Below are positions 46,304-55,735 of a stretch of 64,000 nt of DNA, in pieces. The notes under the pieces were generated by a model. That model had not been told where the DNA came from, ran no database searches, and saw only the letters and a program-made list of their open reading frames with translations. The stretch comes from Nostoc sp. NIES-3756. Its GTDB lineage: Bacteria > Cyanobacteriota > Cyanobacteriia > Cyanobacteriales > Nostocaceae. The position numbers and the translations under genes are program-made. The stretch is from assembly GCF_001548375.1 (NCBI RefSeq), contig NZ_AP017295.1:2142501-2206500 (forward strand), written 5' to 3'. The stretch's first letter is position 1. Each line of letters begins with the position of its first letter.

Positions 46304-47557
46304 TTAATCCATGACTTTAATTTGCTGATTGGCTGAATTTTGCGCCCTTAACATCGCTTGGTTTAATGCTTGTTGTCTCAACAAAGCACTGACAAATTGA
46401 TTTTCAAAATTATTAATAATTGCTGCGGGATATTTACCAACTTGCCAAGGTGTGGCATATTTCACTCCGGCAACGAATGGACTTCTGAGGTAGTCTTGGT
46501 CATAAGCTAATGTTTTTGCTACCGATTTTCGAGTCGGTAAAGCAAATCCTGTTGCTGTCCATTTTCGCATTCCAGTTTTGCCTGTGAGGTAAGAAATTAA
46601 CTCCCAAGCTGCTGCTTTATGCTGAGATTGCTTGTTCATCACATAGGCTACGGTAAACACCATCGTGCTTTTTTGATTATTAATTCTGGGTAATTCTGCT
46701 GTAGCAAATTTAAGATGTGGAAAAGTTTCTTGAAGATAAGAAATTGCCCAACTCCCTTCAATAATCATCGCTACCTTACCCTGCCCAAACATTTCGCTAC
46801 CTGAGTTTGTACCCACATCAGATTTTTGAGCAGAAGATTTATCTTTTTGATACTGGTCGATAACTAATTGCAATGCTTGTAAACTTGGTTTATCGGCAAA
46901 AGCTGCATAACCATTCTCATCAATAATGCGTCCACCAAAGGCTTTTATCTTATATGCTTGACGGGCTAATTCTGTAAATTCCCCAAATCCATATCTGTTG
47001 AGTTTGCCTGTTAATTTTTGGGAGTAAGTCAGCAGTTCTGTCCAAGTAGTGGGGGGATGATTTAAACCTGCATTCGTAAACGATTCTTTGTTATAAAAGA
47101 GAGCTAATGTAGAATAGTCTTTAGGCAGCCCATAAATATGATTTTGGTACTTAAAACTGTCTAATAGGGTAACTTCAAAGTCACCTATATCAAATTTTGG
47201 CTGAATGTAGTTATCTAAAGGCTCCAAAACATTTTGACTCATCAAAAAAGGTGCTTCTAGTGCATCAAGATAGAATACATCAGGAGCCGCATCTGCGACC
47301 AAACGAGTTTTGATTACGTCCATATATTGGTCAGAGATGACTTCGTATTTAACTTTGATTTGAGGATGTTGGACTTCAAAGTCTTGTAGAACTTGTTTCA
47401 ATAGCTTTTGCTCTACCTGGGAACCAGCCCAGCCACTAAGTTTAATGGTGACTGCGGTTGCTTTTTGTAATTGTAAACTGTGACAGCTAATAATAGCGAT
47501 CGCGATCACTATTACTACACCCAAAAATCTCCATAAGTTGATTCTTTTCATACACAA
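46304..47557 (-). CDS. Sugar ABC transporter substrate-binding protein
   Basis: 417 residues. N-terminal hydrophobic segment (FLGVVIVIAIAIISCHS, about 10-26) with a Cys that may be lipidated. Then KLSGWAGSQVEQKLLKQVL, DVFYLDALEAPFLM, LPKDYSTLALFYNKE and MIIEGSWAISYLQ, a MalE/UgpB-type binder of sugars such as glucosides or glycerophosphodiesters. First gene of the operon with the two permeases; the transporter has no dedicated ATPase here. Confidence 0.9.
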   Translation of the reverse strand: MCMKRINLWRFLGVVIVIAIAIISCHSLQLQKATAVTIKLSGWAGSQVEQKLLKQVLQDFEVQHPQIKVKYEVISDQYMDVIKTRLVADAAPDVFYLDALEAPFLMSQNVLEPLDNYIQPKFDIGDFEVTLLDSFKYQNHIYGLPKDYSTLALFYNKESFTNAGLNHPPTTWTELLTYSQKLTGKLNRYGFGEFTELARQAYKIKAFGGRIIDENGYAAFADKPSLQALQLVIDQYQKDKSSAQKSDVGTNSGSEMFGQGKVAMIIEGSWAISYLQETFPHLKFATAELPRINNQKSTMVFTVAYVMNKQSQHKAAAWELISYLTGKTGMRKWTATGFALPTRKSVAKTLAYDQDYLRSPFVAGVKYATPWQVGKYPAAIINNFENQFVSALLRQQALNQAMLRAQNSANQQIKVMD

Positions 47558-47760
47558 ATGGCAGTACTTTTAATTTCACTTATATCGTCTCTAGCTCAAG
47601 GCAGATATTTAAGTAATTTGAATTTTTGTTGAGAACTTGCAAGATAAAATAACCAAAAAGATGAGGAAATTTCACTGGACTGAAAACTTTAGTAATGCCT
47701 GATTATTTTCTATAGCCCCGATGCTTTATCGTTAGAACCACATAAAGTCTTGCCGTCAAT

Positions 47761-48489
47761 TGCTATGCGATTATCCTTGGAACGGGTATATCAATTATTT
47801 TAGCTTGTGTTATTGGTTACTTCGTGGCACTGCCACAATTTGGCAGCGAAATTATTAGTCGTTCTCGACCTACTTTATTAGACTTAGGTATTGCTGTAGC
47901 GGCTGGGGGAATTAGTGGTTTTGCTAAGGTGCAACCTAAAATTTCTGAAAGTTTAGCCGGAACTGCGATCGCTGTTGCACTCATGCCACCAGTTTGTGTG
48001 ATTGGCTTAGGTTTATCGCAAGTAAATTGGTCACTGAGTATGGGTGCATCTATACTTTATCTCAGCAATTTGTTAGGAATCACCCTTTCTTGTATGCTGA
48101 CGTTTTTACTAACGGGTTGTACTTCATTTAAACGTGCAAGAAAAGCCCTAGCATGGACGTTAGCTTTAACAGCAATACTTTTTATTCCCTTAAGCATCAG
48201 CTTTTATCAATTAATTAGACAAGCCAGACTCGAAGTAAGTGTAAAACAAGCATTGCTCAATAGAACCGTGACTTTTCAAAGGATGGTACTACTAAATAGT
48301 GATGTAAATTGGTTAACCACTCCACCAAAAGTTCGTTTAAGCGTTCGTATTAAAGAACCTATAACACCAAAACAAGTAGCACTACTAGAAAAATTTTTAG
48401 CAAAAGAGATGGGTCAACCTTTTATTCTCATTTTTGAAGTTGGGGAAATTGAGGAAGTTACAAGTTCCCCCTTAAAGAATACTCCATAA
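47761..48489 (+). pseudogene. N-terminally truncated DUF389 membrane protein
   Basis: The frame carries the DUF389/TIGR00341 pattern: VAAGGISGFAKVQPKISESLAGTAIAVALMPP, then LSNLLGITLSCMLTFLLTG and a soluble C-terminal piece. Coding similarity begins at about 47761 (ILGTGISIILACVIGYFVAL), while in-frame stops lie just upstream at about 47713 and 47743, so the first helices of the family are missing. A GTG at 47824 could start a 221-residue protein with about four helices, but it would be a partial domain. More likely a decaying gene. Confidence 0.6.
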
Positions 48490-48567
48490 GTCTTACTCAT
48501 GGGTTTGATATGTACTTCAGAATGTTAGTTGTTAAAAGAATTTACACAAATTCACAGGAGAAAAACT

Positions 48568-49377
48568 ATGAAAGGATTGAAAGGAAAAAACGCCTTAATT
48601 ACAGGTGCAAGTTCCGGGATTGGACAAGCGATCGCCATTCGTCTGGCCCAGGAAGGCTGCAATATTGCGATTAATTACCGCAAAGACCCTGAAGCTGCGG
48701 AAGATACTGAGGAAATAGCAATGCAAAAAGCCTGTGGCGATGCAAGTAACTGTGGTGTTCAGTCTTTACTTATACAAGGTGATGTCTCTAAAGAAGAAGA
48801 CGTTGTAGAAATGGTCAATAGTGTAGTTGATAAATTCGGCAGTATTGATATTTTGGTAAACAATGCTGGTATTCAAACCGAATGTGCATCTCATGAAATT
48901 AAAACAGAAGACTTTGACCGAGTAATTGGAGTTAATCTGCGCGGTGCTTATCTATGCGCTCGTGAAACTATCAAAAAATTCCTGGCGCAACATCAACCAG
49001 GAGTCATCATTAATATTTCCAGCGTTCACGAAATTATTCCTCGACCGATGTATGTCAGCTATTCCATCAGCAAAGGAGGGATGGAAAATATGACTAAAAC
49101 TCTGGCGTTGGAATATGCAAACAAGGGTATTCGTGTAAATGCGATCGCACCAGGAGCAACTATCACCCCCATCAATGAAGCTTGGACAAACGACCCCCAA
49201 AAGAAAGCAGTTGTAGAAAGTCATATCCCAATGGGTCGTGCAGGAACCTCCGAAGAAATGGCCGCAGCCGCAGCTTTTTTAGCATCTGATGAAGCTGCAT
49301 ATATCACTGGACAAACTCTATTTATTGACGGTGGATTAACACTGTACGCTGATTTTCGAGAAGCTTGGTCTGCCTGA
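48568..49377 (+). CDS. Short-chain dehydrogenase, glucose 1-dehydrogenase-like
   Basis: 269 residues from the ATG at 48568, chosen because aggag lies 8 bp upstream; the longer TTG start at 48529 is unlikely. TGASSGIG cofactor site at about 11-18, NNAGIQTE, catalytic ISSVHEIIPRP Ser and YSISKGG Tyr/Lys, and an end with AYITGQTLFIDGGLTLY. This set is typical of glucose/ribitol dehydrogenase-like SDRs. A DUF2795 gene follows 93 bp downstream on the same strand. The substrate remains to be determined. Confidence 0.88.
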   Translation: MKGLKGKNALITGASSGIGQAIAIRLAQEGCNIAINYRKDPEAAEDTEEIAMQKACGDASNCGVQSLLIQGDVSKEEDVVEMVNSVVDKFGSIDILVNNAGIQTECASHEIKTEDFDRVIGVNLRGAYLCARETIKKFLAQHQPGVIINISSVHEIIPRPMYVSYSISKGGMENMTKTLALEYANKGIRVNAIAPGATITPINEAWTNDPQKKAVVESHIPMGRAGTSEEMAAAAAFLASDEAAYITGQTLFIDGGLTLYADFREAWSA

Positions 49378-49470
49378 AATGAATGATTACAAAGACAGAT
49401 TCCACTTTTGATAGAGGGAACTCATACACTTGCTAGTGAAGATGGTAATAATCTTTGGAGGTGGATGAAC

Positions 49471-49668
49471 ATGGCTAAAGCTAACCCAGTGCAAATCCAA
49501 AAAAACTTAAAAGGTATTGATTATCCAGCCAGCAAGCAAGAGTTAATTCAACACGCTCAACGTCAGGGAGCCGATGAAAAGGTAATTTCTCTCTTACAGC
49601 AATTGCCAGAAAATGAAAAATACAAAAACCCCACAGATTTGAACAAAGCAATTGGTGAAATAGATTAA
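49471..49668 (+). CDS. DUF2795 small protein
   Basis: 65 residues from the ATG at 49471, with ggagg 9 bp upstream. The DUF2795 pattern is NPVQIQKNLKGIDYPASKQE, then LIQHAQRQGADEKVISLLQQ and PENEKYKNPTDLNKAIGE. The family is small, soluble and helical, with no established function, and often sits near stress genes. It is downstream of the glucose-dehydrogenase-like SDR, probably in the same transcript. Confidence 0.8.
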   Translation: MAKANPVQIQKNLKGIDYPASKQELIQHAQRQGADEKVISLLQQLPENEKYKNPTDLNKAIGEID

Positions 49669-49744
49669 ATTATGGTACTGGTGGCAAAATGCCAAATTGG
49701 GATAAATTGTCTTGATTCAACCTGTGGAAATCTAACTTTTCACG

Positions 49745-49830
49745 GTATCTGAAAAACCTTTCTCCTACAAGGAGAGAGGCTTTAATTTCTCCTCCTTCCC
49801 TTGTAGGGAAGGGGTTTGGGGGGTTAGGTC
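49745..49830. repeat. Palindromic spacer repeats
   Basis: Two hairpin modules: ctcct-acaa-ggag at about 49762-49774 and ccttccct-tgt-agggaagg at about 49793-49811. The second is related to the hairpin at 32604-32636. Confidence 0.6.
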
Positions 49831-49906
49831 TGGATTTTTCCACATAAAGTGAAGAGTCAAGTGGAAATAGACAATAAACCAAGGTTTTCCATCTAAAATG
49901 TAAAAT

Positions 49907-50413
49907 CTAAAATCCCAAATTAGTATAATCTCCTGATTTGCCACCAGTTTTACTAACTAATCTAATCGCTTCAATTTGCATCGATTTTTCTAGAGCCTTT
50001 GCCATATCGTATAAAGTTAAAGCCGCCACGGAAACAGCAGTTAAAGCTTCCATTTCTACACCGGTTTCGGCTTTAGTTTTGACGGTGGCTTGGATTTGAT
50101 AACCAGGAAGTTGTGGATCTGCTGTAATCTCAACGGTAACTTTCTGCAATGGTAGGGGATGACATAGGGGAATCAAATTCGCCGTCTGTTTAGCTGCCAT
50201 AATCCCAGCTATTCTCGCGGTAGCTAACACATCTCCTTTGGGAGTATTGCCAGCTTGGATGGCTACTAAAGTTTCTGGACGCATCCGCACCTGACCAGCA
50301 GCCACAGCTTCCCTCACAGTAACGGTTTTCCCAGACACATCAACCATATGTGCCTGCCCTTGAGCATCTAGATGAGTGAGGTTGGGAGAATTTTCCGAAG
50401 AAAGGTCTTGCAT
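49907..50413 (-). CDS. moaC: Cyclic pyranopterin monophosphate synthase MoaC
   Basis: 168 residues. Acts after MoaA in molybdenum-cofactor synthesis, converting the GTP-derived 3',8-cyclo product to cPMP. Features: [18 protein letters not shown] start, [18 protein letters not shown] (active-site His), and [20 protein letters not shown] with DMAKALEK. Length is as usual. Single gene here; the tRNA-Arg on the other strand starts 37 bp from its start codon. Confidence 0.95.
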   Translation of the reverse strand: MQDLSSENSPNLTHLDAQGQAHMVDVSGKTVTVREAVAAGQVRMRPETLVAIQAGNTPKGDVLATARIAGIMAAKQTANLIPLCHPLPLQKVTVEITADPQLPGYQIQATVKTKAETGVEMEALTAVSVAALTLYDMAKALEKSMQIEAIRLVSKTGGKSGDYTNLGF

Positions 50414-50450
50414 AATCTCAAAAGAAAGTGCTACTATATATTTCTTGTAA

Positions 50451-50524
50451 GGGCGTGTAGCTCAGTGGACTAGAGCACGTGGCTACGGACCACGGTGTCG
50501 GGGGTTCGAATCCCTCCTCGCCCG
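50451..50524 (+). tRNA. tRNA-Arg (ACG)
   Basis: 74 nt cloverleaf: acceptor gggcgtg/ctcgccc (one internal mismatch), D stem gctc/gagc, anticodon stem cgtgg/ccacg with loop ctacgga giving anticodon ACG, T stem ggggg/ccctc with ttcgaat. CCA is not encoded. A terminator hairpin follows. Confidence 0.95.
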
Positions 50525-50544
50525 TTCTAAAATCAAAACTAAAC

Positions 50545-50578
50545 AGGCAAGAGTTGTTTTAGCTCTGCCTATTTTTTT
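50545..50578 (+). terminator. Terminator after tRNA-Arg
   Basis: aggcaagag... / ...agctctgcct imperfect stem with one bulge, followed by seven T. Only 20 bp beyond the tRNA; it also abuts the end of the convergent MFS gene. Confidence 0.8.
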
Positions 50579-50584
50579 ATCAAT

Positions 50585-51856
50585 TTAGTGGCTGTTATTC
50601 AAGGAATAGACATCCTGACCACGACCTAACGCAAACTTCAAGGAATGAGTTAGGTTCTTATTTGATAGAGTCAGGAAAATCATCAGTGCGACGAGCATTA
50701 ACACACTAGTATAAGCAAACATACTCCGATAGCCCATTTGTTGAGCCATAAAACCTAAAATGGGAGCAGCGATCGCAATTCCTAAGTCAAAGCCAGCGAT
50801 ACAAATAGCAAAAATCCGTCCTCTTTCTTGTGGTAGCGAACGGTCTGCCATCATCGTTGTAATCATGGAAATCATCGTACCACCACCACAACCTTCAGCT
50901 AATGCGGCAATGATAAAAGCGTTAGTACTGTTGGCAAACCATAACAGCAAAGATGCTACTAAATAAGCGATGATGCCAAAAGTGATGAATAAACCCCGAC
51001 CCAGGCGATCGCTTGCTTTGCCCACAAAAATGCGTAAACTAAAACTACTGATGGCAGCAATTGTATAAAATAGCCCAGCGTTAAGTTCTGCCCCCGTCGA
51101 TTTAATATACAGTGGGACGAAAGTATGGACAGCACCAACTCCTATCCCAACTAGTAACATCACCAACGTCGGTATTCTCACCCGTGGACTGCTCAAAATT
51201 TGCCAAAAATTACTACTAGTTTTGCTTGCTTGCTGTTTTTGAACTGGGGGATTATTAACTTGTAATGCACCCAAAAGCCCGATAAAAGCTAATTCGGCAG
51301 TTAGCAAAAATAAGAAAGGATAACCCGTGGCAGACTCTAAATATCCCCCCAAAGCTGGGCCAATAGCCAAGCCAATGGGCGCAGTTAAACTCATATAACT
51401 AATAATCTCGCCACGAGTAGCGACTGGGGCTAAATCTGCTACTAAGGCACTGTAACCAGTAGTAAAAGCAGCAATACTAATACCGTGAAATATGCGCACC
51501 AGCATTAATAAGGGAATGGCTTTAAATGCCAAATAACCAAAGGGGGCTGTTGTCGCTACAATTGTGCCAATTAATAGCAGCAATTTCCGACCATGTTGAT
51601 CTGCTAGCCGTCCTAGCATTGGGCGAAACAGCAATAACCCAATAGCGAAGCCACCCATGACAATGCCGATTTCTTGCTTGCTTCCTCCCACCTCCTCGAT
51701 ATATAACGGTAGAGTGGGTAAGAAAGTAGCAGTACTAGACCAGAATAATAAACCTGCCGTGAATAGAATCAGCAGGTTAAGTCGCAGAGTTGCGTCAAAT
51801 GTATGAAAAGCTTTCAAGGCAGGCAGATGCAATTCAATGCTAAGTGTTTTTAACAA
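50585..51856 (-). CDS. Major facilitator superfamily exporter
   Basis: 423 residues, twelve predicted membrane helices. GRLADQHGRKLLL between helices 2 and 3 and GKASDRLGRG in the second half are the two MFS loop motifs; PIGLAIGPALGGYL fits the drug/H+ antiporter (12-helix) group. The start is TTG at 51856, since no ATG precedes the first helix. Likely multidrug or sugar-efflux type; substrate unknown. Confidence 0.9.
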   Translation of the reverse strand: MLKTLSIELHLPALKAFHTFDATLRLNLLILFTAGLLFWSSTATFLPTLPLYIEEVGGSKQEIGIVMGGFAIGLLLFRPMLGRLADQHGRKLLLLIGTIVATTAPFGYLAFKAIPLLMLVRIFHGISIAAFTTGYSALVADLAPVATRGEIISYMSLTAPIGLAIGPALGGYLESATGYPFLFLLTAELAFIGLLGALQVNNPPVQKQQASKTSSNFWQILSSPRVRIPTLVMLLVGIGVGAVHTFVPLYIKSTGAELNAGLFYTIAAISSFSLRIFVGKASDRLGRGLFITFGIIAYLVASLLLWFANSTNAFIIAALAEGCGGGTMISMITTMMADRSLPQERGRIFAICIAGFDLGIAIAAPILGFMAQQMGYRSMFAYTSVLMLVALMIFLTLSNKNLTHSLKFALGRGQDVYSLNNSH

Positions 51857-51926
51857 AAAAGCCTGGATTCAACACCCAAGATTCTGAATGCTGAGTTTCC
51901 GACTCTTCTTTACTAATATTTTTACC

Positions 51927-52940
51927 TTAGTTCCCATTTTTTGCTACTACTTCTCTCACCCGATAAATAGGTCGTCCTTGGGATTCGTGGTAGGTACGCA
52001 TGAGTAACTCTGCCAACAGACCAAAGCAGAATAGCTGTACACCTGTGACTAGTAATAATACTGCCAAAATTAGCAAAGGGCGATTCCCAATCATTTGACC
52101 CAAAGCCAATTTGACGAAAGTTAAGTAAATTCCTATACCTGTACCCGAAACCATTGATATCAAACCTAACAACCCAAAAACGTGCATTGGGCGTGTGAGG
52201 AACTTCTTCATGAAAGAGATGGTTAACAAATCCATCAGGACGCGGAATGTCCGCCAAATGCCGTATTTACTGCGTCCAAAGCGTCGGGCATGATGTCGTA
52301 CAGGAATTTCGGTAATTCTCGCGCCTTCTATATATGCTAAAGCTGGCAAAAAGCGGTGCAGTTCGCCGTAGAGGTTCATATCTGCCACCACTTCGGAACG
52401 ATAGGCTTTGAGAGAACAGCCGTAGTCGTGCAGTTTTACCCCGGTGATTTTACCAATCAACCAGTTAGCAATTTTAGAGGGAAGTAAGCGGGAGATGGCT
52501 GCATCTTGACGCTTGTGTCGCCAACCACTAACTAGGTCAAAGCCTTCCTCTAACTTTGCCAATAACATAGGGATATCGGCTGGGTCATTTTGCAAATCAG
52601 CATCTAAAGTTACGATCGCCTCACCTAAAGCATAATTGAATCCGGCTGCCATCGCCGCAGTTTGCCCATAATTACGCCGCAAGATAACTGCTTTTAAGTC
52701 AGAACGAATTTGTGCTTGTTCTTTGAGGAACTTATCTGAACCATCAGTTGAACCATCATCCACACAGATGATTTCATAACTTAACTGACTAGCAGATAAT
52801 GTAGATGCGATCGCCTCTAACAACAAAGGTAGACTTTCCACTTCGTCATGTACCGGCACTACCACAGAAACATCGGGAATAATAGTGGAAATGCCTTCAT
52901 TATCTGCGTTCACCCTAGCCGAAATTAACCCACTCCTCAT
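51927..52940 (-). CDS. Family 2 glycosyltransferase (polyprenyl-phosphate sugar transferase type)
   Basis: 337 residues. GT-A domain with VSVVVPVHDEVESLPLLLEA, the UDP-binding CVDDGSTDGSD and the DADLQNDP metal site, followed by two C-terminal membrane helices (about 250-275 and 285-312). This is the dolichol-phosphate-mannose synthase/GtrB/ArnC architecture that loads a sugar onto undecaprenyl phosphate. Same strand as the NlpC gene, 14 bp downstream of it, so probably co-transcribed. Confidence 0.9.
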   Translation of the reverse strand: MRSGLISARVNADNEGISTIIPDVSVVVPVHDEVESLPLLLEAIASTLSASQLSYEIICVDDGSTDGSDKFLKEQAQIRSDLKAVILRRNYGQTAAMAAGFNYALGEAIVTLDADLQNDPADIPMLLAKLEEGFDLVSGWRHKRQDAAISRLLPSKIANWLIGKITGVKLHDYGCSLKAYRSEVVADMNLYGELHRFLPALAYIEGARITEIPVRHHARRFGRSKYGIWRTFRVLMDLLTISFMKKFLTRPMHVFGLLGLISMVSGTGIGIYLTFVKLALGQMIGNRPLLILAVLLLVTGVQLFCFGLLAELLMRTYHESQGRPIYRVREVVAKNGN

Positions 52941-52954
52941 ATTCCTCAGTATCC

Positions 52955-53659
52955 TTAACGTCCTTGTGGTTCGTAACTTTTAACAACTCTGCCAGCACCC
53001 CGCAGTTGCTGATAATATGACCGACTTACCACATCTCCCTGTTCCGAGAGAATGTCAATTCCAATACCGTTACGTCCTTGTGCTTTGCCTGAACTATGGA
53101 TGTAACTACCATCTCCTAAATACAACGCTACATGATTCGCCTTTTGGGGAGTTCCAAAAAATACCAAATCTCCTGGTGCTAATTCGTCAATAGTAATTGC
53201 TTGAGTAAAAGCTTCTTGCTGATAAGCATCTCTAGGTAGCCAAATTCCCACGGAAACAAAAGCCGCCTGCATCAAACCAGAACAGTCATAATTCGGCCCG
53301 ACTGTACCGCCCCAAAGATAATAATTAGACTGCTGCATAGCTTTGTGGGTAAAAGCAATCACTTCTGGTAGCAGTTTTTGAATCTCCGATTCCGAAAATG
53401 ATTTAGCCTGATAAAGTACAGTAGCAGGTTTTAATAAATTTAAGTCACTAAGGGCTAGCCAACCTGGGTAGTCATCCTCACATAAATATACCTCAACTGC
53501 TGAAGCTTGCTGATTTGATGTTACCTGTAAATGTCGCCCGACGGTCGCCTGAGTTGCCAAGCTGGTACATTCAGGAGAATCATATAAATTCAAATCAGCC
53601 AGACATTCGTATTCTCCCAATTGGGGGTTTTGGATTTGTGATTCTATATTAGAGAGCAT
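52955..53659 (-). CDS. NlpC/P60 gamma-D-glutamyl-diamino-acid endopeptidase
   Basis: 234 residues from the internal ATG at 53659 (MLSNIESQ). This start is preferred over a GTG at 53791 because the homologous cyanobacterial proteins of known structure begin there and the longer form would run through the divergent gene. N-terminal SH3b-like domain (ECLADLNLYDSPE...), then NlpC/P60: catalytic Cys in NYDCSGLMQAAF, His in KANHVALYLGDGSYIH, third polar residue in SSGKAQG. It cleaves peptidoglycan stem peptides for recycling. No signal peptide, so it acts in the cytoplasm. Confidence 0.93.
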   Translation of the reverse strand: MLSNIESQIQNPQLGEYECLADLNLYDSPECTSLATQATVGRHLQVTSNQQASAVEVYLCEDDYPGWLALSDLNLLKPATVLYQAKSFSESEIQKLLPEVIAFTHKAMQQSNYYLWGGTVGPNYDCSGLMQAAFVSVGIWLPRDAYQQEAFTQAITIDELAPGDLVFFGTPQKANHVALYLGDGSYIHSSGKAQGRNGIGIDILSEQGDVVSRSYYQQLRGAGRVVKSYEPQGR

Positions 53660-53664
53660 CTGCA

Positions 53665-54600
53665 ATGGTTTTTTTTCAAAAAGACGAACAATTAGAAAAT
53701 CTTGGTCATAGCATTTTAGAAGCCACTTGGACAGCCTTCCCCACCTTGTCCCGTAACCAAATTGCCTTGACTTGGGTAGTTTACGATCCACCAGTACCAG
53801 TAAATACTGGTGGCGCGTTAACTCCTGATGCTTTTTGGAACCATTCGGTACGGGGTTTTAGTTATCGTGGTGAGGAACGGATTTATCCTGCGAGTGTAGT
53901 TAAGCTGTTTTACTTGGTAGCCGCTAACGAATGGTTAGAGAAAGGTATGACTCAACCTTCCAAAGAGTTAGAGCGGGCTTTGCGTGATATGATTGTTGAT
54001 TCTAGCAACGATGCTACCAGCTTAGTTGTAGATATTTTGACTGGTACGACTTCAGGGCCAGAATTACCACTAGGCCCTTATGATACTTGGAAGCAACAGC
54101 GTCATATTATTAACCGCTACTATCAATCTTTAGGTTGGGAGGAGATGGAGACAATTAACGCTTGTCAAAAAACCTGGGGTGACGGGCCTTATGGACGGGA
54201 ACGGGCTTTTTACGGCGAGATGTTTGAAAATCGCAATATGTTAACGACAAATGCGATCGCCCGTTTACTCCATAGTATCGTGGGTGGGGTAGCGGTTTCG
54301 AGTGAGCGATCGCAAGCCATGATGGCTTTACTCAAGCGCAGTCTCAACCCCAATGAGTTACCCCAAGATGTAGAAGAAGACCAAGTAACAGGTTTTTTAG
54401 GTGGCGGTTTACCCCAAGACGCACAAATTTGGTCAAAAGCCGGCTGGACAAGCCAAGTCCGTCACGATGCAGCCTATATCGAAATCCCAGAACAACGTCC
54501 TTACTTATTAGTAGTCTTTACCGAAGGCAAAGCCCAAGCCAAAAGCCGCGATATCTTACCCTATGTATCTAAATTAATCGCTCAAGCAATTAGTCATTAG
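53665..54600 (+). CDS. Class-A beta-lactamase-like serine hydrolase
   Basis: 311 residues. SxxK in YPASVVKLFYL (about 76-86), SxN-type SSNDATSLV, and a late KAGWTS replacing KTG, so the penicillin-recognising serine-hydrolase fold is present. There is no obvious signal peptide, unlike secreted beta-lactamases, so a cytoplasmic or housekeeping role (for example with peptidoglycan fragments) is possible. Its start lies 5 bp from the start of the divergent NlpC gene, so the promoters overlap the opposite coding regions. The T run near 53670 should be confirmed, as it affects this start. Confidence 0.82.
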   Translation: MVFFQKDEQLENLGHSILEATWTAFPTLSRNQIALTWVVYDPPVPVNTGGALTPDAFWNHSVRGFSYRGEERIYPASVVKLFYLVAANEWLEKGMTQPSKELERALRDMIVDSSNDATSLVVDILTGTTSGPELPLGPYDTWKQQRHIINRYYQSLGWEEMETINACQKTWGDGPYGRERAFYGEMFENRNMLTTNAIARLLHSIVGGVAVSSERSQAMMALLKRSLNPNELPQDVEEDQVTGFLGGGLPQDAQIWSKAGWTSQVRHDAAYIEIPEQRPYLLVVFTEGKAQAKSRDILPYVSKLIAQAISH

Positions 54601-54792
54601 TCCACAGTCAATAGTCAATAGTTATTCTCCTCATCTCCCCCCACTCCCTCATCTCTCCCCTCTCTATTTACGTCCCTGTAAGGATGTAGAAACAGATTTT
54701 TTGGTGTAATTTTTTCAAATGGCTAGAAATTCTCGGAATTTAGAGTAATTGCTAGAATTATCTAATGTGGAACTTGTTTGTTAGGAGTGAAG

Positions 54793-55626
54793 GTGAATAA
54801 TATTTTTCTTCATAGAAATTTTTTTTGGTTGCCAGGTTTAGCTGCTTTAGCAGTTGTCGGTACTGGCTTATCTGCTCATGCTCAAACAGCTACTCCTGTT
54901 GATGCTCAACAGTTAACAGAAACCTCTGCAACTGAGTTCTCTGCCAATCAAGCAAATACTGAAGCAGAGACACAAATTCAAGAATTTTCAACTGAGAATC
55001 AAGTATCAGATACAACTGCATCCCAACAGTTTCCCAGTATTGATACACAGAATGCAACTGGCCGCATAATCACACCCATACCTGGAACGGTAGCAACTAC
55101 ATCCTCTACCTTAACGCCTGAGAATGTAGAACCTACATCTCAACCATCGTCTGCTCAAGCACCTACATCTACAATTGCCCAATCAGATATTGACCCAGGC
55201 AGACCTACTCGCGGTGGCAGAAGCTACATTGGTGTTGGGGCGAACATCGGTATTAGTGGAGATAGCTCATCTTTGGGTGATGGTAACTTTGCCGTTGTCA
55301 GCAAGATTGGCTTGACCAACGCTTTCTCTTTCAGACCATCAGCAGTGTTTGGGGATAGCACTACGATTTTACTTCCCCTCACTTACGATTTTAATCTACA
55401 GGCAGCTGATGCTTTTAGTGAACCGCTAGCGATCGCGCCCTATGTAGGCATAGGTGCAGCCATTACAACTGGCGATGGCTCAGAAGTAGGGTTTTTAGCT
55501 TCTGGTGGTGTCGATTTCCCACTATCTACTCAATTTACCGCCACAGCATCAGTTAATGCCGCGTTTTTCGATGACACCGATATCGGTTTACTGCTGGGTA
55601 TTGGCTACAACTTCTCTGGCTTCTAG
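54793..55626 (+). CDS. Exported outer-membrane beta-barrel-like protein
   Basis: About 277 residues from the GTG at 54793, with aggag just ahead (other starts: GTG 54787, TTG 54778). Signal peptide FFWLPGLAALAVVGTGLSAHAQ. Then a Thr/Gln/Ser-rich low-complexity region (about 25-135) and a C-terminal barrel-like domain with alternating strands (RSYIGVGANIGISGDSS, GYNFSGF at the end). The aromatic C-terminal residue suits outer-membrane insertion. Function unknown. Confidence 0.72.
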   Translation: MNNIFLHRNFFWLPGLAALAVVGTGLSAHAQTATPVDAQQLTETSATEFSANQANTEAETQIQEFSTENQVSDTTASQQFPSIDTQNATGRIITPIPGTVATTSSTLTPENVEPTSQPSSAQAPTSTIAQSDIDPGRPTRGGRSYIGVGANIGISGDSSSLGDGNFAVVSKIGLTNAFSFRPSAVFGDSTTILLPLTYDFNLQAADAFSEPLAIAPYVGIGAAITTGDGSEVGFLASGGVDFPLSTQFTATASVNAAFFDDTDIGLLLGIGYNFSGF

Positions 55627-55735
55627 TAAGTTAGGCTAGGGAGTAGGGACTAGGGGGCTAAAGACTAAGGACTAGAAAAACTAATTCTTTAACTCCCTCA
55701 TCCCCCTCATCTCCCCCTACTCTCCACTCCCCTAA

